Assembly: GCA_030180135.1 (NCBI GenBank)
Contig: CM058235.1
Location: forward strand, 95,289,006 to 95,353,005
Direction of reading: 5' to 3'
From: Orychophragmus violaceus
Lineage: Eukaryota > Streptophyta > Magnoliopsida > Brassicales > Brassicaceae
DNA: 64,000 nucleotides
Both the position numbers and the translations under genes were made by a program. The notes under the pieces were generated by a model, which searched no databases, was not told the origin of the DNA, and saw only the letters and a program-made list of their open reading frames with translations. Shown here in pieces: positions 46,192 to 58,654 of the stretch (positions are counted from its first letter, which is position 1; each line of letters begins with the position of its first letter).

Positions 46192-49100
46192 TTACATTTC
46201 AATGTCTCTAATGCCTACAGCTTCAGTCAGGAACTCGAGCTTAGGCCTTGGGAGTGGCTTTGTCAATGGATCAGCGACGTTATCATCCGTCTGAACTCGG
46301 CTGATCTTGATGTCTATTAATGATGTCACGTATCAAGTGAAATCTTCTTAGAACATGCTTGGATTTCTGGTGTGATCTTGGTTCCTTTGCCTGAGCAATA
46401 GCACCATTGTTATCACAAAACAGTGCCAGAGGCTCAGCCGCATTTGGTATCACACCTAGTTCAATAATGAACTTTCGTATCCAAACAGCTTCCTTCGAAG
46501 CTTCTGAAGCGGCGATATATTCAGCTTCTGTAGTGGAATCAGCAACGGTGTCTTGCTTGGAGCTTCTCCAACTGATTGCACCGCCATTCAGACAAAAGAT
46601 ATAACTGGACTGTGACCGGAAATCATCTTGGTCTGTCTGGAAACTTGCGTCCGTGAATCCACTGACTTTAAGCACATCACTTCCACCGTATACCAAGAAC
46701 TTGTCCTTAGTATGTCTTAGATACTTCAAGATGTTCTTGACGGCAATCCAATGGTTTTCACCTGGATTTGACTGGTATCTACTCGTCATGCTTAATGCAT
46801 AAGCAACATCAGGACGAGTACAGATCATGGCATACATGACAGATCCTATTGCAGATGCATAAGGAATATTCTTCATGCGCTCAAGCTCAGCAGCCGTCGT
46901 AGGGCTCTGCTTCTTGCTTAGCGTTGTGCCATGTACCATTGGCGTGAAGCCCTTCTTGGAATCTTTCATGCTGAATCTTTGTAGGACTTTGTCAATGTAT
47001 GAATCTTGACACAAGCCTATCAGCCTTCTAGATCTATCCCGGTAGATCCTGATTCCAAGAACGTATGCGGCTTCACCCATGTCTTTCATGGAAAAACAAC
47101 TTCCAAGCCAGTCCTTTACTGACTTCAGCATTGGAACGTCGTTTCCGAGAAGCAGTATGTCATCGACATACAGAATAAGAAATACTATCTTGCTCCCACT
47201 AGTTTTCTTATACACGCATTGTTCTTCTTCGTTTCTGATGAAGTCAAATTGCTTGATCGCTTCATCAAAACAAAGATTCCATCTCCTCGATGCTTGCTTC
47301 AATCCATAAATGGATTTATGAAGTTTGCATACTTTCCCAGCATTCTTTGGATCTATGTAACCGTCAGGTTGCGTCATATACACATCCTCTTCCAGAATAC
47401 CATTCAGGAAGGCGGTTTTCACGTCCATCTGCCAAATTTCATAATCATGAAAAGCTGCAGTTGCTAGTAGAATCCGAATAGATTTCATCATTGCCACTGG
47501 GGAATAGGTTTCATCGTAATCCACACCGTGAACTTGTCTGAAACCTTTTGCCACCAACCTGGCTTTATAAATCTGGACATTTCCATCCACGTCAACTTCT
47601 TCTTGAAGATCCATTTGCACTCGATGGCTTTTACACCAGCGGGTAAGTCAACCAACGAAAACACTTGGTTGACCGACATGGAGTCCATTTCGGAATCAGT
47701 GGCTTTACGCCACTTAGAGGAATCTGGGCCCATCATGGCTTGATTGAAGTTCGATGGTTCATCACCATCAATGATCATAAGATCATGACAGTTAGTCACG
47801 AGGAATCCTTGATATCTCTCGGGTTCGTGACGGATCCTCCCGGATCTTCGAACTTCAGGTACTACAGGTTCAGGCTCTACAATTTCTTGTAGGTCCTCCT
47901 GCTGCTCTTCCTCATTAGGTTGAGCAGTATCCTGTTCATCTTGAATTTCTTCAAGCAGTACCTTACTCCCACTGTCTTTCTTAGAGAGAAACTCCCTCTC
48001 AAGAAAGTTACAATCCCACTGTTGCTCTATCAGCAACAAAGATCCCGGGGAACAAAGATCTTGTTCTCGGAACGTAGATAGAAGTAATAAGCCTTGGTTT
48101 CCTTCGGATAACCAATGAAGTAGCATTTATCAGACTTTGGTGTAAGCTTGTCTGAGATTAATCTCTTGACATAGGCTTCACAACCCCAAATTCTTAGATA
48201 AGACAGCACTGGAGCCACTCCAGTCCATAATTCATATGGTGTCTTTGCTACTGCTTTCGATGGCGCTCTATTTAGAGTGAACACTGCTGTTAGCAGAGCA
48301 TATCCCCAAAGGGATATTGGAAGGTCTGTGTGACTCATCATAGACCGAACCATATCCAATAAGGTCCGATTTCTCCTCTCAGACACACCATTCCATTGAG
48401 GTGTTCCAGGAGGAGTGAGTTGGGACACGATCCCACACTCTCTTAGATGATCACTGAATTCTTGGCTTAAGTATTCTCCTCCTCGGTCGGACCGAAGAGC
48501 CTTAATGCTTTTGCCAAGTTGGTTCTGTACTTCATTTTGGAATTCTCTGAACTTCTCAAAAGATTCAGACTTATGTTTCATTAAATAAACATATCCATAC
48601 CTACTGAAATCATCAGTGAAGGTAATGAAGTACTGATAGTTTCCTCTTGCATTTGTGGACATTGGGCCACACACATCAGTGTGTATCAGGCCCAATAAGT
48701 CACTGACCCTCTCGTTAGGTTTATTAAAGGGGGCCCGTGTCATTTTGCCCATCATGCAGGATTCGCATTTCTCACATGACTCAAAGTCAAATGAGCCAAG
48801 AAGTCCATTCGAATGGAGCCTCTTGATGCGTTTCTCGCTGATGTGCCCTAAACGACAATGCCATAGAAACGTTCGGTTCTCCTCATTAGGTTTGAACCGT
48901 TTGGTATCAATGTTATAAATTGGCGCGGATTGATCAAGTATGTAAAGCCCATTCGTAAGAGGGGCACAACCATAGAACAAATTGTTGCGATTGAAGGAAC
49001 ATAATTTATTCTTAACTGAAAAATCATAACCTTCCAAATCCAACAAAGAAATTGAAATAATATTTCTGCTTATCGCAGGTACAAAATAACAATTATTGAG

Positions 49101-50192
49101 TTCTAAAATCAATCCCGAAGGTAAAGACAACAAGTATGTGCCTACAGCTAGTGCAGGAACTTTCGCTCCATTCCCAACTCGTAGCTCCACTTGTCCTTGC
49201 TTCAGGCTTCTACTGTTGCTGAGTGCCTGCATATTAGTACAAATATGAGCCCCACAACCAGTATCCATAACCCATGAGGTATTATCAGAAGTAGTTGTAT
49301 TAACTTCTATAACAAAAATACCTGATGAAGAAGTCTCGAGAGTCTTCTTCTTCAATTCCTTTAGACCTTCTTGGAATTTCTTACATTCTCTCCTCCAATG
49401 CCCTGGTTCTTTACAGAACCTGCAGATGTCAGTAGGCCCAGCCTTGGATTTGGGCTTGGGCTTTGGCGTGTCCTTGTCCGAGACTTGGACAGCCTTAGCC
49501 TTTCCCTTATCCTTAGCAGAGGATTTCTTAAAGCCCTTGCCCTTTTGCACCATAAGCACATTGGGGTCCTTGGCGGTTTTCCTCAAGTTGGGCTCTGCAG
49601 TCTTGAGCATTCCGTGAAGCTCAGGCAATGTCTTACTCAAGCCATGCATATTAAAGTTCAGAATGAACTGATCATAGCTTGCAGGTAAAGACTGCAGAAC
49701 GATGTCGCAGGCAAGTTCCTGGCTGATAGGGCAGTCGAGTTTCTGAAGATGATCGAGATAACCCATCATCTTCAAGACATGAGGACTCACTGCCGCATTT
49801 GCAGCCAACTTACAGTCTAAGAGGTTCTTAACTGTCTGAAACCTCTCAGTCCTTGCTTGCTCCTGAAAAAGCGATTTCAGGCTTGCCATTATCTCGATGG
49901 GTGACAACACACTCTCGAACTGCATTTGCAGCTCAGCAGTCATTGTCGCCAACATCAGGCAATAGACATCATTTTCATCTGACGAATGCTTTTCCCAAGC
50001 ATTATGCAGAGTCCTGGCGGCATTGTTAGGAGGCCTCTCGGGGAGAGGATCACGAAGGACATAATCCTTCTTCTCCTGCTTGAGGACCAGCCTCAAGTTC
50101 CTTGACCACGTCAGGAAGTTCGTTCCAGTCAGCTTCTGCTTCTCGAGAACAGACCGGATTGAGAATGTGTTTTGAGTGCTTGTAGTAGTCAT
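46192..50192 (-). pseudogene. Copia D gag-pol with three frame lesions
   Basis: This ~4.0-kb gag-pol has the same order as B, and here the C-terminal half is also visible. RT has the YVDD box, and RNase H has TTEAEY, a DNNGA motif and SKHV. The original stop TAA is at 46192-46194. The lesions are: a 29-bp insertion at 48018-48046 between integrase and RT, ending the first frame at 48030; a 1-bp loss at ~47595 (GTCAACTTC for GTCAATCTTC); and an apparent 2-bp loss at ~46313 near the RNase H end. Large open pieces remain: 50192-48030 (720 codons), 48126-47488 and 47620-46283. The insertion repeats part of the adjacent AACAAAGATC sequence. It was otherwise recently functional. Confidence 0.9.
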
Positions 50193-50602
50193 AGCTGAAA
50201 TATAAGATAAAAAGGTTATTAGTTAATATGTTCAATATGATTAATCTTGTATTATACTTAATATGATTAATCACGCATTATATTCAATAACATAAGTTAC
50301 CCTCAATAGAATATAATGATTCCAAGATCCAAATATAACTAAGATCAAAGTGGGCCACTGGCCATCACCCAACCTTAGCTTATATCGGTAAGCCCTAAGT
50401 CGGCTAATTATATCCGTGATATAACTCTTGGTTGTGAATCTGGGCCCGAGGCCCAATCCACTCTGATGTCTCAAGGCCCGGGACTCCCGATGGCCTAGTC
50501 AAGAAAACCAGACTATACAGTCATGTAATCATTAATGTCTGGGACTCCCAATGACATTTATGAATCACAAACCGTCTTATCCACGCAAAAATAGACACCC
50601 TC
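50193..50602 (-). other. Copia D leader, gag-proximal part
   Basis: This part of the D leader holds the 67-codon frame (50271-50474). It ends in the CCCTC target duplication (50598-50602) of element E; the leader resumes at 57899. Confidence 0.85.
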
Positions 50603-51240
50603 TGTTGGAATTATGTCCAGTAATCTCTGTACTGTCTCTAGAAAGTAAGAGTATGTCAATGATCAGACATAAGTCATATAATGCTGGGGGTCATGATGGC
50701 TTGCTAGAGTCCGCTCATGATCTATAAGTCTTGGACTTATTGCCTTTATTATATGATCCCATATGGGTCACACGCCTAAGCTAACAGGAAAATGTGTAGG
50801 AACGGTTTAGCAGAAGTACGGTAAAAGTGCTAGGCATTTACCGAACTTAGAGAGAGATTAATGGGTCTGATTAAATCCAAGGGATTTAATCAGAACTGAG
50901 AATTGGGCCCAAAAGCCCAAAAGGGAAAGAGAAGGGTTTTATAAACTAAAAGCCAAATCTCTTTCTCCTCTAACCCTAACACAGCCGCGAGCCTCCTCTC
51001 TCTCTGCGCCTCCTCTCCTGCTCGGTCTAGCAGCCATTTCCTGTGAAGCGTGTGTGAACCTTTGGAGGATCCATCTCTCGGTGGTTCTGCTGATCTCTGA
51101 CCCGTACCTTCTCTTCTTCCGCTGCAAAACAAGGTAACAGGTGAGATCTTATATGTTTCTAAATAAGAGAACCTAGATCTGCATGTTTAGTAGGATGAAT
51201 CAATTGGGAATTGAATCAGGAAACACTAAACGATCCTTCA
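50603..51240 (+). repeat. Copia E 5' LTR
   Basis: This 638-bp LTR runs from TGTTGGAATTATG to CGATCCTTCA. It contains the conserved hairpin at 50815-50847 (one mismatch in the right arm, TTTACCGAACT) and the perfect 12-bp palindrome at 50867-50893. Confidence 0.93.
50867..50893 (+). promoter_or_regulatory. Perfect 12-bp LTR palindrome
   Basis: CTGATTAAATCC-AAG-GGATTTAATCAG. D has the same stem with loop CTT (45056-45082), and A has a 10-bp version. B and C have a different palindrome at this place. Confidence 0.6.
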
Positions 51241-51241
51241 G

Positions 51242-51253
51242 TGGTATCAGAGC
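51242..51253 (+). promoter_or_regulatory. Copia E primer binding site (iMet)
   Basis: This reads TGGTATCAGAGC, one base after the LTR. Confidence 0.93.
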
Positions 51254-51419
51254 TATTGGTTCTGTGGTTTTTCTTGTTTAGATTCAAGTTTAGGATTGTT
51301 TAAAGAGGTGTTTTTGAATCAATCTACTGATAAGAGCAAAACACTTAAGAAACAAGAATTGAAACCTAAACAAACTAATGAAAATCGCAAACCAAACTAT
51401 ATGATTTGGTTGCGTCGGA

Positions 51420-51860
51420 TTGTGGTTTGAACCGCAAGTCCGGATCGCTAGACGCACGGACCGATCGATGGATCGAGTCGCGTGGTCGAGACGATCACAA
51501 GCGATGAGGCGCACGATCACAAGGATGGACCGATCGTATCGCATGGATCAAACGATCGCATGGATCGATCGTGTCCCGTCCCGTCCCGATCGGTCATACT
51601 CGTACGCGAGTGTTGATCGTGCGTGGATGGATCGAGCGGATCGATCAAACGATCGCCGCGATCGTCCCGTCCAATCGTCCCGTCGCGCCCAACCGATCGT
51701 CCCGATCGTCCCGTCCCTGTCCAGCTGCTTGCGTCCCGATCGCGTGAGGCTCGGCCGTCCGTCGGATCGTGGATCGTGTGCGGCTGGTCGATAATGATCG
51801 AGCCGCGGAAGCATGATGGCTTGCGGCTGTCGTGATCGCGTGAAGCTCACGGCTAGGTCA
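51420..51860. repeat. GATCG/CGTCCCG-rich cluster in copia E leader
   Basis: This is an irregular array of CGATCG, GATCGTCCCG and ATGGATCGA motifs, the D/A type rather than the C type, despite the C-like gag downstream. Confidence 0.82.
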
Positions 51861-53006
51861 CGGTTCGGTTCGGTTTAAGGTTCGGTTTAAAACTTGATTA
51901 AAATTAATCGTCACGGTTTAATAAACAGATTTAATAATTTTATTAAGTTCTGGTTAAACCGGGATAAGAAATCCAAAGTCGAAAATTGGATTTTGTGCCT
52001 AAACCAGGATTTTCTAATTTGATTTGGTTGGACCAAATAAATTGAGAAAATCCGGTTTAGTAAATAACCGGTTGACAATTGTGGTCATCGTAGTAATTAA
52101 AATTTGGTTAGACCAATTTTAATGAACCAGACCGGTTATGTCATTTAATTGGGCAATTGGGTTATGTCTTGGACATGAACCAATTCTTGGGCCTCGGGCC
52201 AAGAAGTTAAAACAATTGGGCCAATTATTTGAGTTTTTCATCAGAATAATTTAAAACTTATTTTTACATAATTATAAAATCGTTTTAAATTAATAAGTTT
52301 CCGAAATTTTGAAATTAGAAAGTTTCTTAAATTAGAAGTTTCTAGATTTGCATGTTTTGGATTTTTAGGAAATTTCCAATTTTAGAAAGTTTCCAAGTTT
52401 AGGAAGTTTCCAATTTTAGAAAGTTTTCAAAATTAGTAGGTTTCCCAAAAAGGAAAGTTTCCCAAAATAGTAATCTTCTATTTTGGGATGAATTTTAATA
52501 AACCTACAAACCTCAAACAATATCAAGCGTTGGATGTCTTGTCCAGTCTATGTCAGCTGTCGAAGCCCATTCAATTGTATTCATGGCCTTACAGTGTGAG
52601 GGTGTCTACTTTTGCGTGGATAAGACGGTTTGTGATTCATAAATGTCATTGGGAGTCCCAGACATTAATGATTACATGACTGTATAGTCTGGTTTTCTTG
52701 ACTAGGCCATCGGGAGTCCCGGGCCTTGAGACATCGGAGTGGATTGGGCCTCGGGCCCAGATTCACAACCAAGAGTTATATCACGGGTATAATTAGCCGA
52801 CATAGGGCTTACCGATATAAGCTAAGGTTGGGTGATGGCCAGTGGCCCACTTTGATCTTAGTTATATGTGGATCTTGGAATCATTATATTCTATTGAGGG
52901 TAACTTATGTTATTGAATATAATGTGTGATTAATCATATTAAGTATAATACAAGATTAATCATATTGAACATATTAACTAAAATCCTTTTATCTTAATTT
53001 TCAGTT

Positions 53007-53897
53007 ATGACTAGCACAAACAATCAAAACACTTTCTCGATCCGGTTTGTCCTTGAGATGGACAAGCTGAACGGATCAAATTTCTTGACTTGGTCGCGGA
53101 ACCTGAGGCTTGTCCTCAGACAGGAGAGAAAGGACTATGTCCTTGAGAGAGCTCTCCCCGTGAGGATCGGGTCCAATGCTTCTCATGCAGTATATGATGC
53201 TTGGAATAAGCATTATAATGATGCGGTAGATGTGCGTGGTCTGATATTGGCTACCATGGACTCAGACTTGCGGAAGCAATATGAGAACATGGAGTCGCCA
53301 ATAGAGATGATCAGCAGCCTGAAATTGAAATTTCAGGAGCAGATAAGAGTGGAGAGATACCGGTTGGTTAAGTCTCTCACTAGCTGCAAGCTACCAAATG
53401 ATCATCCAGTGAGTCCTCATATCAGTAAAATGATGGGTTACATTGATAACCTGAGGAAACTGGATTATCCAGTTAGCCAAGAATTGGCAACTGAGATCAT
53501 TCTGCAGTCACTTCCGTCAAGCTATGATAAGTTCAGAAGGAACTATATAAAGAAAGGCTTAACGAAGACGCTGACTGAACTGCATGATATGCTCAAGACA
53601 GTTGAGCCAAACGTGAAGAGTACCCTGTACAATCTCATGAAAGAGAAGGGTAGGTTTACTAAACCTAATGCTGACAAGGGTGAAGACAAAGTTGTCCAGA
53701 TTTTGAATCATGGCAAGCGTGTGTCTTCTGAGCCCGAGTCAGATACCTCTTACGTTGGTAAGTGCTGCTACTGTAAAGAGACTGGGCATTGGAAGAGAAA
53801 TTGCATTAAATTCATGGAAGATGATGAGGAGTTGAAGTTGATGTATGAGACTACTTCCTCAGGTATTCATGTTATTACTTCAAGTTCTACCTTATAG
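53007..53897 (+). CDS. Copia E gag
   Basis: This is a 296-residue gag, nearly the same as element C residues 1-296, with the CCHC knuckle at ~253-266. An A-to-T change turns the Lys297 codon of C into TAG, so the frame ends just before the protease DTG. Gag itself is intact. Beyond the stop the same frame continues to the shared deletion end at ~54026. Confidence 0.85.
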   Translation: MTSTNNQNTFSIRFVLEMDKLNGSNFLTWSRNLRLVLRQERKDYVLERALPVRIGSNASHAVYDAWNKHYNDAVDVRGLILATMDSDLRKQYENMESPIEMISSLKLKFQEQIRVERYRLVKSLTSCKLPNDHPVSPHISKMMGYIDNLRKLDYPVSQELATEIILQSLPSSYDKFRRNYIKKGLTKTLTELHDMLKTVEPNVKSTLYNLMKEKGRFTKPNADKGEDKVVQILNHGKRVSSEPESDTSYVGKCCYCKETGHWKRNCIKFMEDDEELKLMYETTSSGIHVITSSSTL

Positions 53898-56390
53898 GTA
53901 TTGGATACTGGTTGTGGCACTGATATTTGTGATAATATGCAGAGCCTGGGCAACAGTAGAACTTTGAAGGAAGGGCAAGTGAAACTACATGTCTGGAAGG
54001 AGCTTGGGATGCTGCCTCAGCCGTAGGGTTTTCACTTATAGATCCCTTTGAGGCTTGGTTTTGTATTAAGTAATTGCTACAATGTACCTGCTTTAAGCAG
54101 AGTTGTCTTTCATTTTCTTGTAAGAATTTGAATGTTATTCATTTTGATAAAAGACAAGTTTTGTTCTTTTGATCTTAATGAAATATTAATTGTAGCACCC
54201 TATTCATGGAATAGGTTTTATATCTTAAACCAAAGAGTGCCTAAATGTAACATAAATACCGAATTGGTTTAAATCTGATGAATTAAACCTGATTTTTCTT
54301 GGCATAAAAGTCTTGGTCACATAGAGTAAGTCGGATTCAGAAATCCCATAGTTATGGACTATTGGGCTCATTTGATAAGATATCTTATGAGACTTGAATT
54401 CTGTTCACTGGACCAAAAGGTAAAGGGCCTATCTTAGCCGAGCTAGAGAAAGGCCCAAAGGCTTATTGGACCTGGAACATACTCATGTATGTGGCCCAAT
54501 GAGCAGTAATGCCAGAGAAAATTTCCTGTACTTCATTGTCTCTACTGATTACTTCAGTGAGTGTGACTGTGTTCATTTGATGAAACACAAGTCGGAATTC
54601 TTTGACATGGTCGAAAGAGTTCCAGAATGAAGTATAGGATCTGAATGACAGAAGTATTAAGACTCTGGATCAGATCACGAGTGAGAATACTTAAGTCATT
54701 GATTGTGTGATCATCTGAATGAGTGTGAAATCGTTTCACAGCTCATTTCTCCTGAAAACCTGAAGGTGTTTCTGTGGGAAAGAATCAGATCTTAATGGAA
54801 ATGATTAAAGATAAGTCACACGAATCTTCCATGATATTCTTTAAGAATAACGCTCTAGAAATATCTAAGTTTACGCTGAAATAGTTCCACCAATATCAGT
54901 TGAAAGACACCACGTAAATGTGGATTGGAATCGATCCAAATTCGTCTTTACTGAGTATTTGTAGTTGTGCTACTTCGCTAGTTTTCCTAGGGAAACCAAG
55001 GCTTGTTACTTTTACGTCCATTCTGTTTTCTAAGAAGGGAAGTTATTTTCCAAGAAGAACAGTGGGAGTAAAAGTATAACTCGAAGAAATTCGAGAAATA
55101 CAGGAGGCTGCTCAACCTGTTGAGGGAGAGCAACGGATGGATTTACAGATTTCTGTAGAATCTACGCCTGTAGAGCCTGAAGTTCGCAGATATGAATGAA
55201 TCAGTTACTAATCCGAGAGTGATTTCTCGTCATTAGTTGAACCTGATGATCATTGAAAGTTCGCATGATCTGATGATCATTGAAAGCGACGAATCTGCGA
55301 AATTCAAAGAAGCGAAAGTGAGCCCGGACTCCGAAAAATTACATTTTATGTAAGTTAGCTTCATCGATCCATTCCTGGATGGAAGCAAACATATCGGAGT
55401 TGGAATCTTCGTTCTGTTGAAGTAGTCAAGATTTTGACTTGAACAGGAACGAAGTGGAACTGTGCGTTTGCTGATAGATAAGTGGGAGCGATATTGCATT
55501 TCTCATAGTGTATGTCGATGACATACTGATTCTCGGATATAACGTCCCAATGCTGCAGTCGGTAAAGGACTGGCTTGGGAGTTGGTTTTATGATCGACAT
55601 GGGTAAAACCACGTAGTTCTTGGATTTTGGATCTAAAGATAGAGATCCGAAAGAGCTGGTAGGACAAAGTCAGGATTCTTATCCCGACAAAGTCCTACAC
55701 GTTTTCAGCATTCCAAGAAGGGTTTATGCCAATGTCACATGGCATTACGTTAAGCAAGACACAGTGTCCTACGATAACTGTTGAGCTTAAATGCATGGAT
55801 AAGATTCCATATGCGTCGGCAATTGGATCTATCATGTATGCCATGAAACGTACTTGTTTGATGTTATTTTAATATTAAGCAAGACAAGTAAAGATCAGTC
55901 AAATCCAGCAAAGAATCACTGGATTGCCGTAAAGAATATCCTAAAGTATTCAAGGAATACACAGGATAAATTCTTAATTTACGGAGAAAGTAAGGTGCTA
56001 CAAGTCGATAGAGTCTGAAAGGCAAGTTTCCAACGGACAAAGATGATTTCCGGTCACAGTCCGGTTATATCTTGTGTCTGTCTGGCGGTGCAAGGCACTG
56101 TTGCTGACTCCATGACTTAAGCTGAACATTTCGCAGCTTGGAAAGCGGCGAAAGAGGTTGTTTGGAAAGAAGAGTTCGTCACTGAACTTGATGTGATTCC
56201 CAGCATAGATGAGACTAGCTGCACATCGGAGGTCCAAACACCTTGAGGATAGGTATAACCTATTCCGTGAGATAAATGACAGAGATGTTAAGTAGATCAG
56301 CAAGTTTCAATGAATGAGAACGTTGCTAATCTATTAACGAAGCCACTCCTTAGGCCTAAGCACGAGTCGCGGACTGTTGCTGTAGGATAA
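53898..56390 (+). pseudogene. Copia E decayed pol
   Basis: This is collinear with the pol remnant of C. It has a protease stub, HTD region at ~54475, YVDD-region remnant at ~55500-55535, RNase H remnants at ~56010-56230 and pol tail at ~56330-56390. Most stops and shifts are the same as in C. It lacks the 103-bp duplication of C. Confidence 0.85.
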
Positions 56391-57260
56391 GTGAAATTAA
56401 GATGCAGTCTTAATTTCAGTGGGAGTTATTAAAGGGCTTTATTTAGTTATTGGATATGTTCTTGTAAAACATTTAAGATGTTTAATGAAATTATTATTTC
56501 AAGATTATTTTAACTGTGATGAAATAATCGGTCCAAAATGATATGAACCATTTTATAGGTCATCGAAGTAAGTGACTTGATCTTGAGTCATCAAAGTCAT
56601 TTAGCTTGATCATGAGACCCTATATTTGATAGATGGATTATATCATCCTGTCCCTAGTCGAAGGTTGTTGAGATTGGAACACCAACAACCGTGTGAGACT
56701 AGATTGGTATGTGACTTATGACAAAGTCTCAATGTGTCATAGATGCGCGGCATCAAAGTCAGTACATAGGTGTATGTGGGGTACATACGACCGGACTAGA
56801 CCCGCTTATAAGAACTCTTCAGGATATTTATATCTGTGTCATAAGAGATTCTTACTACGACTATAGAGTATAGTCCTTAGACCTGAGTTCGCATGCATGT
56901 GACTACACATGAACTGATGCGCTTTGATCATTGTCTAACGCTGTCGTTATGCGATAGCTATAAGGACCTTGTTTGGGTGTATTACGAAATGAGTAGTTTA
57001 CAGTGATGGAACAAGACGGGATTTGTCCCTCCAATATAAATGGAGTGAATATCTCTAGGCCAATCAGAGATTTGAATACTGGAAAATGCATGGCCATGCT
57101 CAAACGGACTGTCCCGAGTCGTTTGGATTGTCAGTATCAGATCAGAGTCCGATGAACAAGATTAGGCTTTATAAGGATGACACTAATCTTGCCTTATGAC
57201 TAATCGAGATATTGAGACAAAAGGATTATGAATACAGAGATTCCAGTTCAAGTGGGAGAT
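56391..57260 (+). other. Copia E 3' untranslated region
   Basis: This is collinear with the 3' UTRs of C and D, with the purine tract AAGTGGGAGAT at 57250-57260. It has no gene. Confidence 0.78.
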
Positions 57261-57898
57261 TGTTGGAATTATGTCCAGTAATCTCTGTACTGTCTCTAGA
57301 AAGTAAGAGTATGTCAATGATCAGACATAAGTCATATAATGCTGGGGGTCATGATGGCTTGCTAGAGTCCGCTCATGATCTATAAGTCTTGGACTTATTG
57401 CCTTTATTATATGATCCCATATGGGTCACACGCCTAAGCTAACAGGAAAATGTGTAGGAACGGTTTAGCAGAAGTACGGTAAAAGTGCTAGGCATTTACC
57501 GAACTTAGAGAGAGATTAATGGGTCTGATTAAATCCAAGGGATTTAATCAGAACTGAGAATTGGGCCCAAAAGCCCAAAAGGGAAAGAGAAGGGTTTTAT
57601 AAACTAAAAGCCAAATCTCTTTCTCCTCTAACCCTAACACAGCCGCGAGCCTCCTCTCTCTCTGCGCCTCCTCTCCTGCTCGGTCTAGCAGCCATTTCCT
57701 GTGAAGCGTGTGTGAACCTTTGGAGGATCCATCTCTCGGTGGTTCTGCTGATCTCTGACCCGTACCTTCTCTTCTTCCGCTGCAAAACAAGGTAACAGGT
57801 GAGATCTTATATGTTTCTAAATAAGAGAACCTAGATCTGCATGTTTAGTAGGATGAATCAATTGGGAATTGAATCAGGAAACACTAAACGATCCTTCA
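57261..57898 (+). repeat. Copia E 3' LTR
   Basis: This 638-bp LTR reads as identical to 50603-51240. Confidence 0.93.
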
Positions 57899-58654
57899 CC
57901 CTCACACTGTAAGGCCATGAATACAATTGAATGGGCTTCGACAGCTGACATAGACTGGACAAGACATCCAACGCTTGATATTATTTGAGGTTTGTAGGTT
58001 TATTAAAATATTATCCCAAAATAGAAGATTACTATTTTGGGAAACTTTCCTTTTTGGGAAACCTACTAATTTTGGAAACTTTCTAAAATTAGAAACTTTT
58101 AATTATAGAAATTTCCTAAAATCCAAAACATGCAAATCTAGAAACTTCTATTTTAAGAAACTTTCTAATTTCAAAAATTTTGGAAACTTATTAATTTAAA
58201 ATCGATTTTATAATTTTTATAAAAATAAATTTTAAATTAATCTGATGAAAAGACTCAAATAATTGGCCCAATTGTTTTAACTTCTTGGCCCGAGGCCCAA
58301 GAATTGGTCTATGTCCGAGACATAACCCAATTGCCCAATTAACTGACATAACCGGTCTGGTTCATTAAAATTGGTCTTAACCAAAATTAATTACTACGAT
58401 GACCACAATTGTCAACCGGTTATTTACTAAACCGGATTTTCTCAATTTATTTGGTCCAACCAAATCAAATTAGAAAATCACTGGTTTAGGCACAAAATCC
58501 AATTTTTCGACTTTGGATTTCTTATCCCGGTTTAACCAGAACTTAATAAATTTATTAAGTCTGTTTATTAAACCGTGACGATTAATTTTAATTAAAATTT
58601 TAAACCGAACCACCACAAAACAAACCAAACCAAGCTCGAGCCAAACCGAACCGA

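Larger units (their letters stand above)
51241..53006 (+). other. Copia E 5' leader
   Basis: This leader is laid out like that of C. It has a GATCG cluster (51420-51860), the CATGTC and CTTGG hairpins (~52153-52205), GAAAGTTTCC microrepeats (~52300-52470) and a 67-codon frame (52726-52929). Confidence 0.82.
50603..57898 (+). mobile_element. Copia element E, complete, nested in D, pol decayed
   Basis: This 7296-bp plus-strand copia element has 638-bp LTRs that read as identical. It is flanked by CCCTC at 50598-50602 and 57899-57903, inserted in the leader of D. Its interior is a close relative of element C, with the same gag and the same decayed pol, but its LTRs and leader cluster are of the D type. 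Confidence 0.94.
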
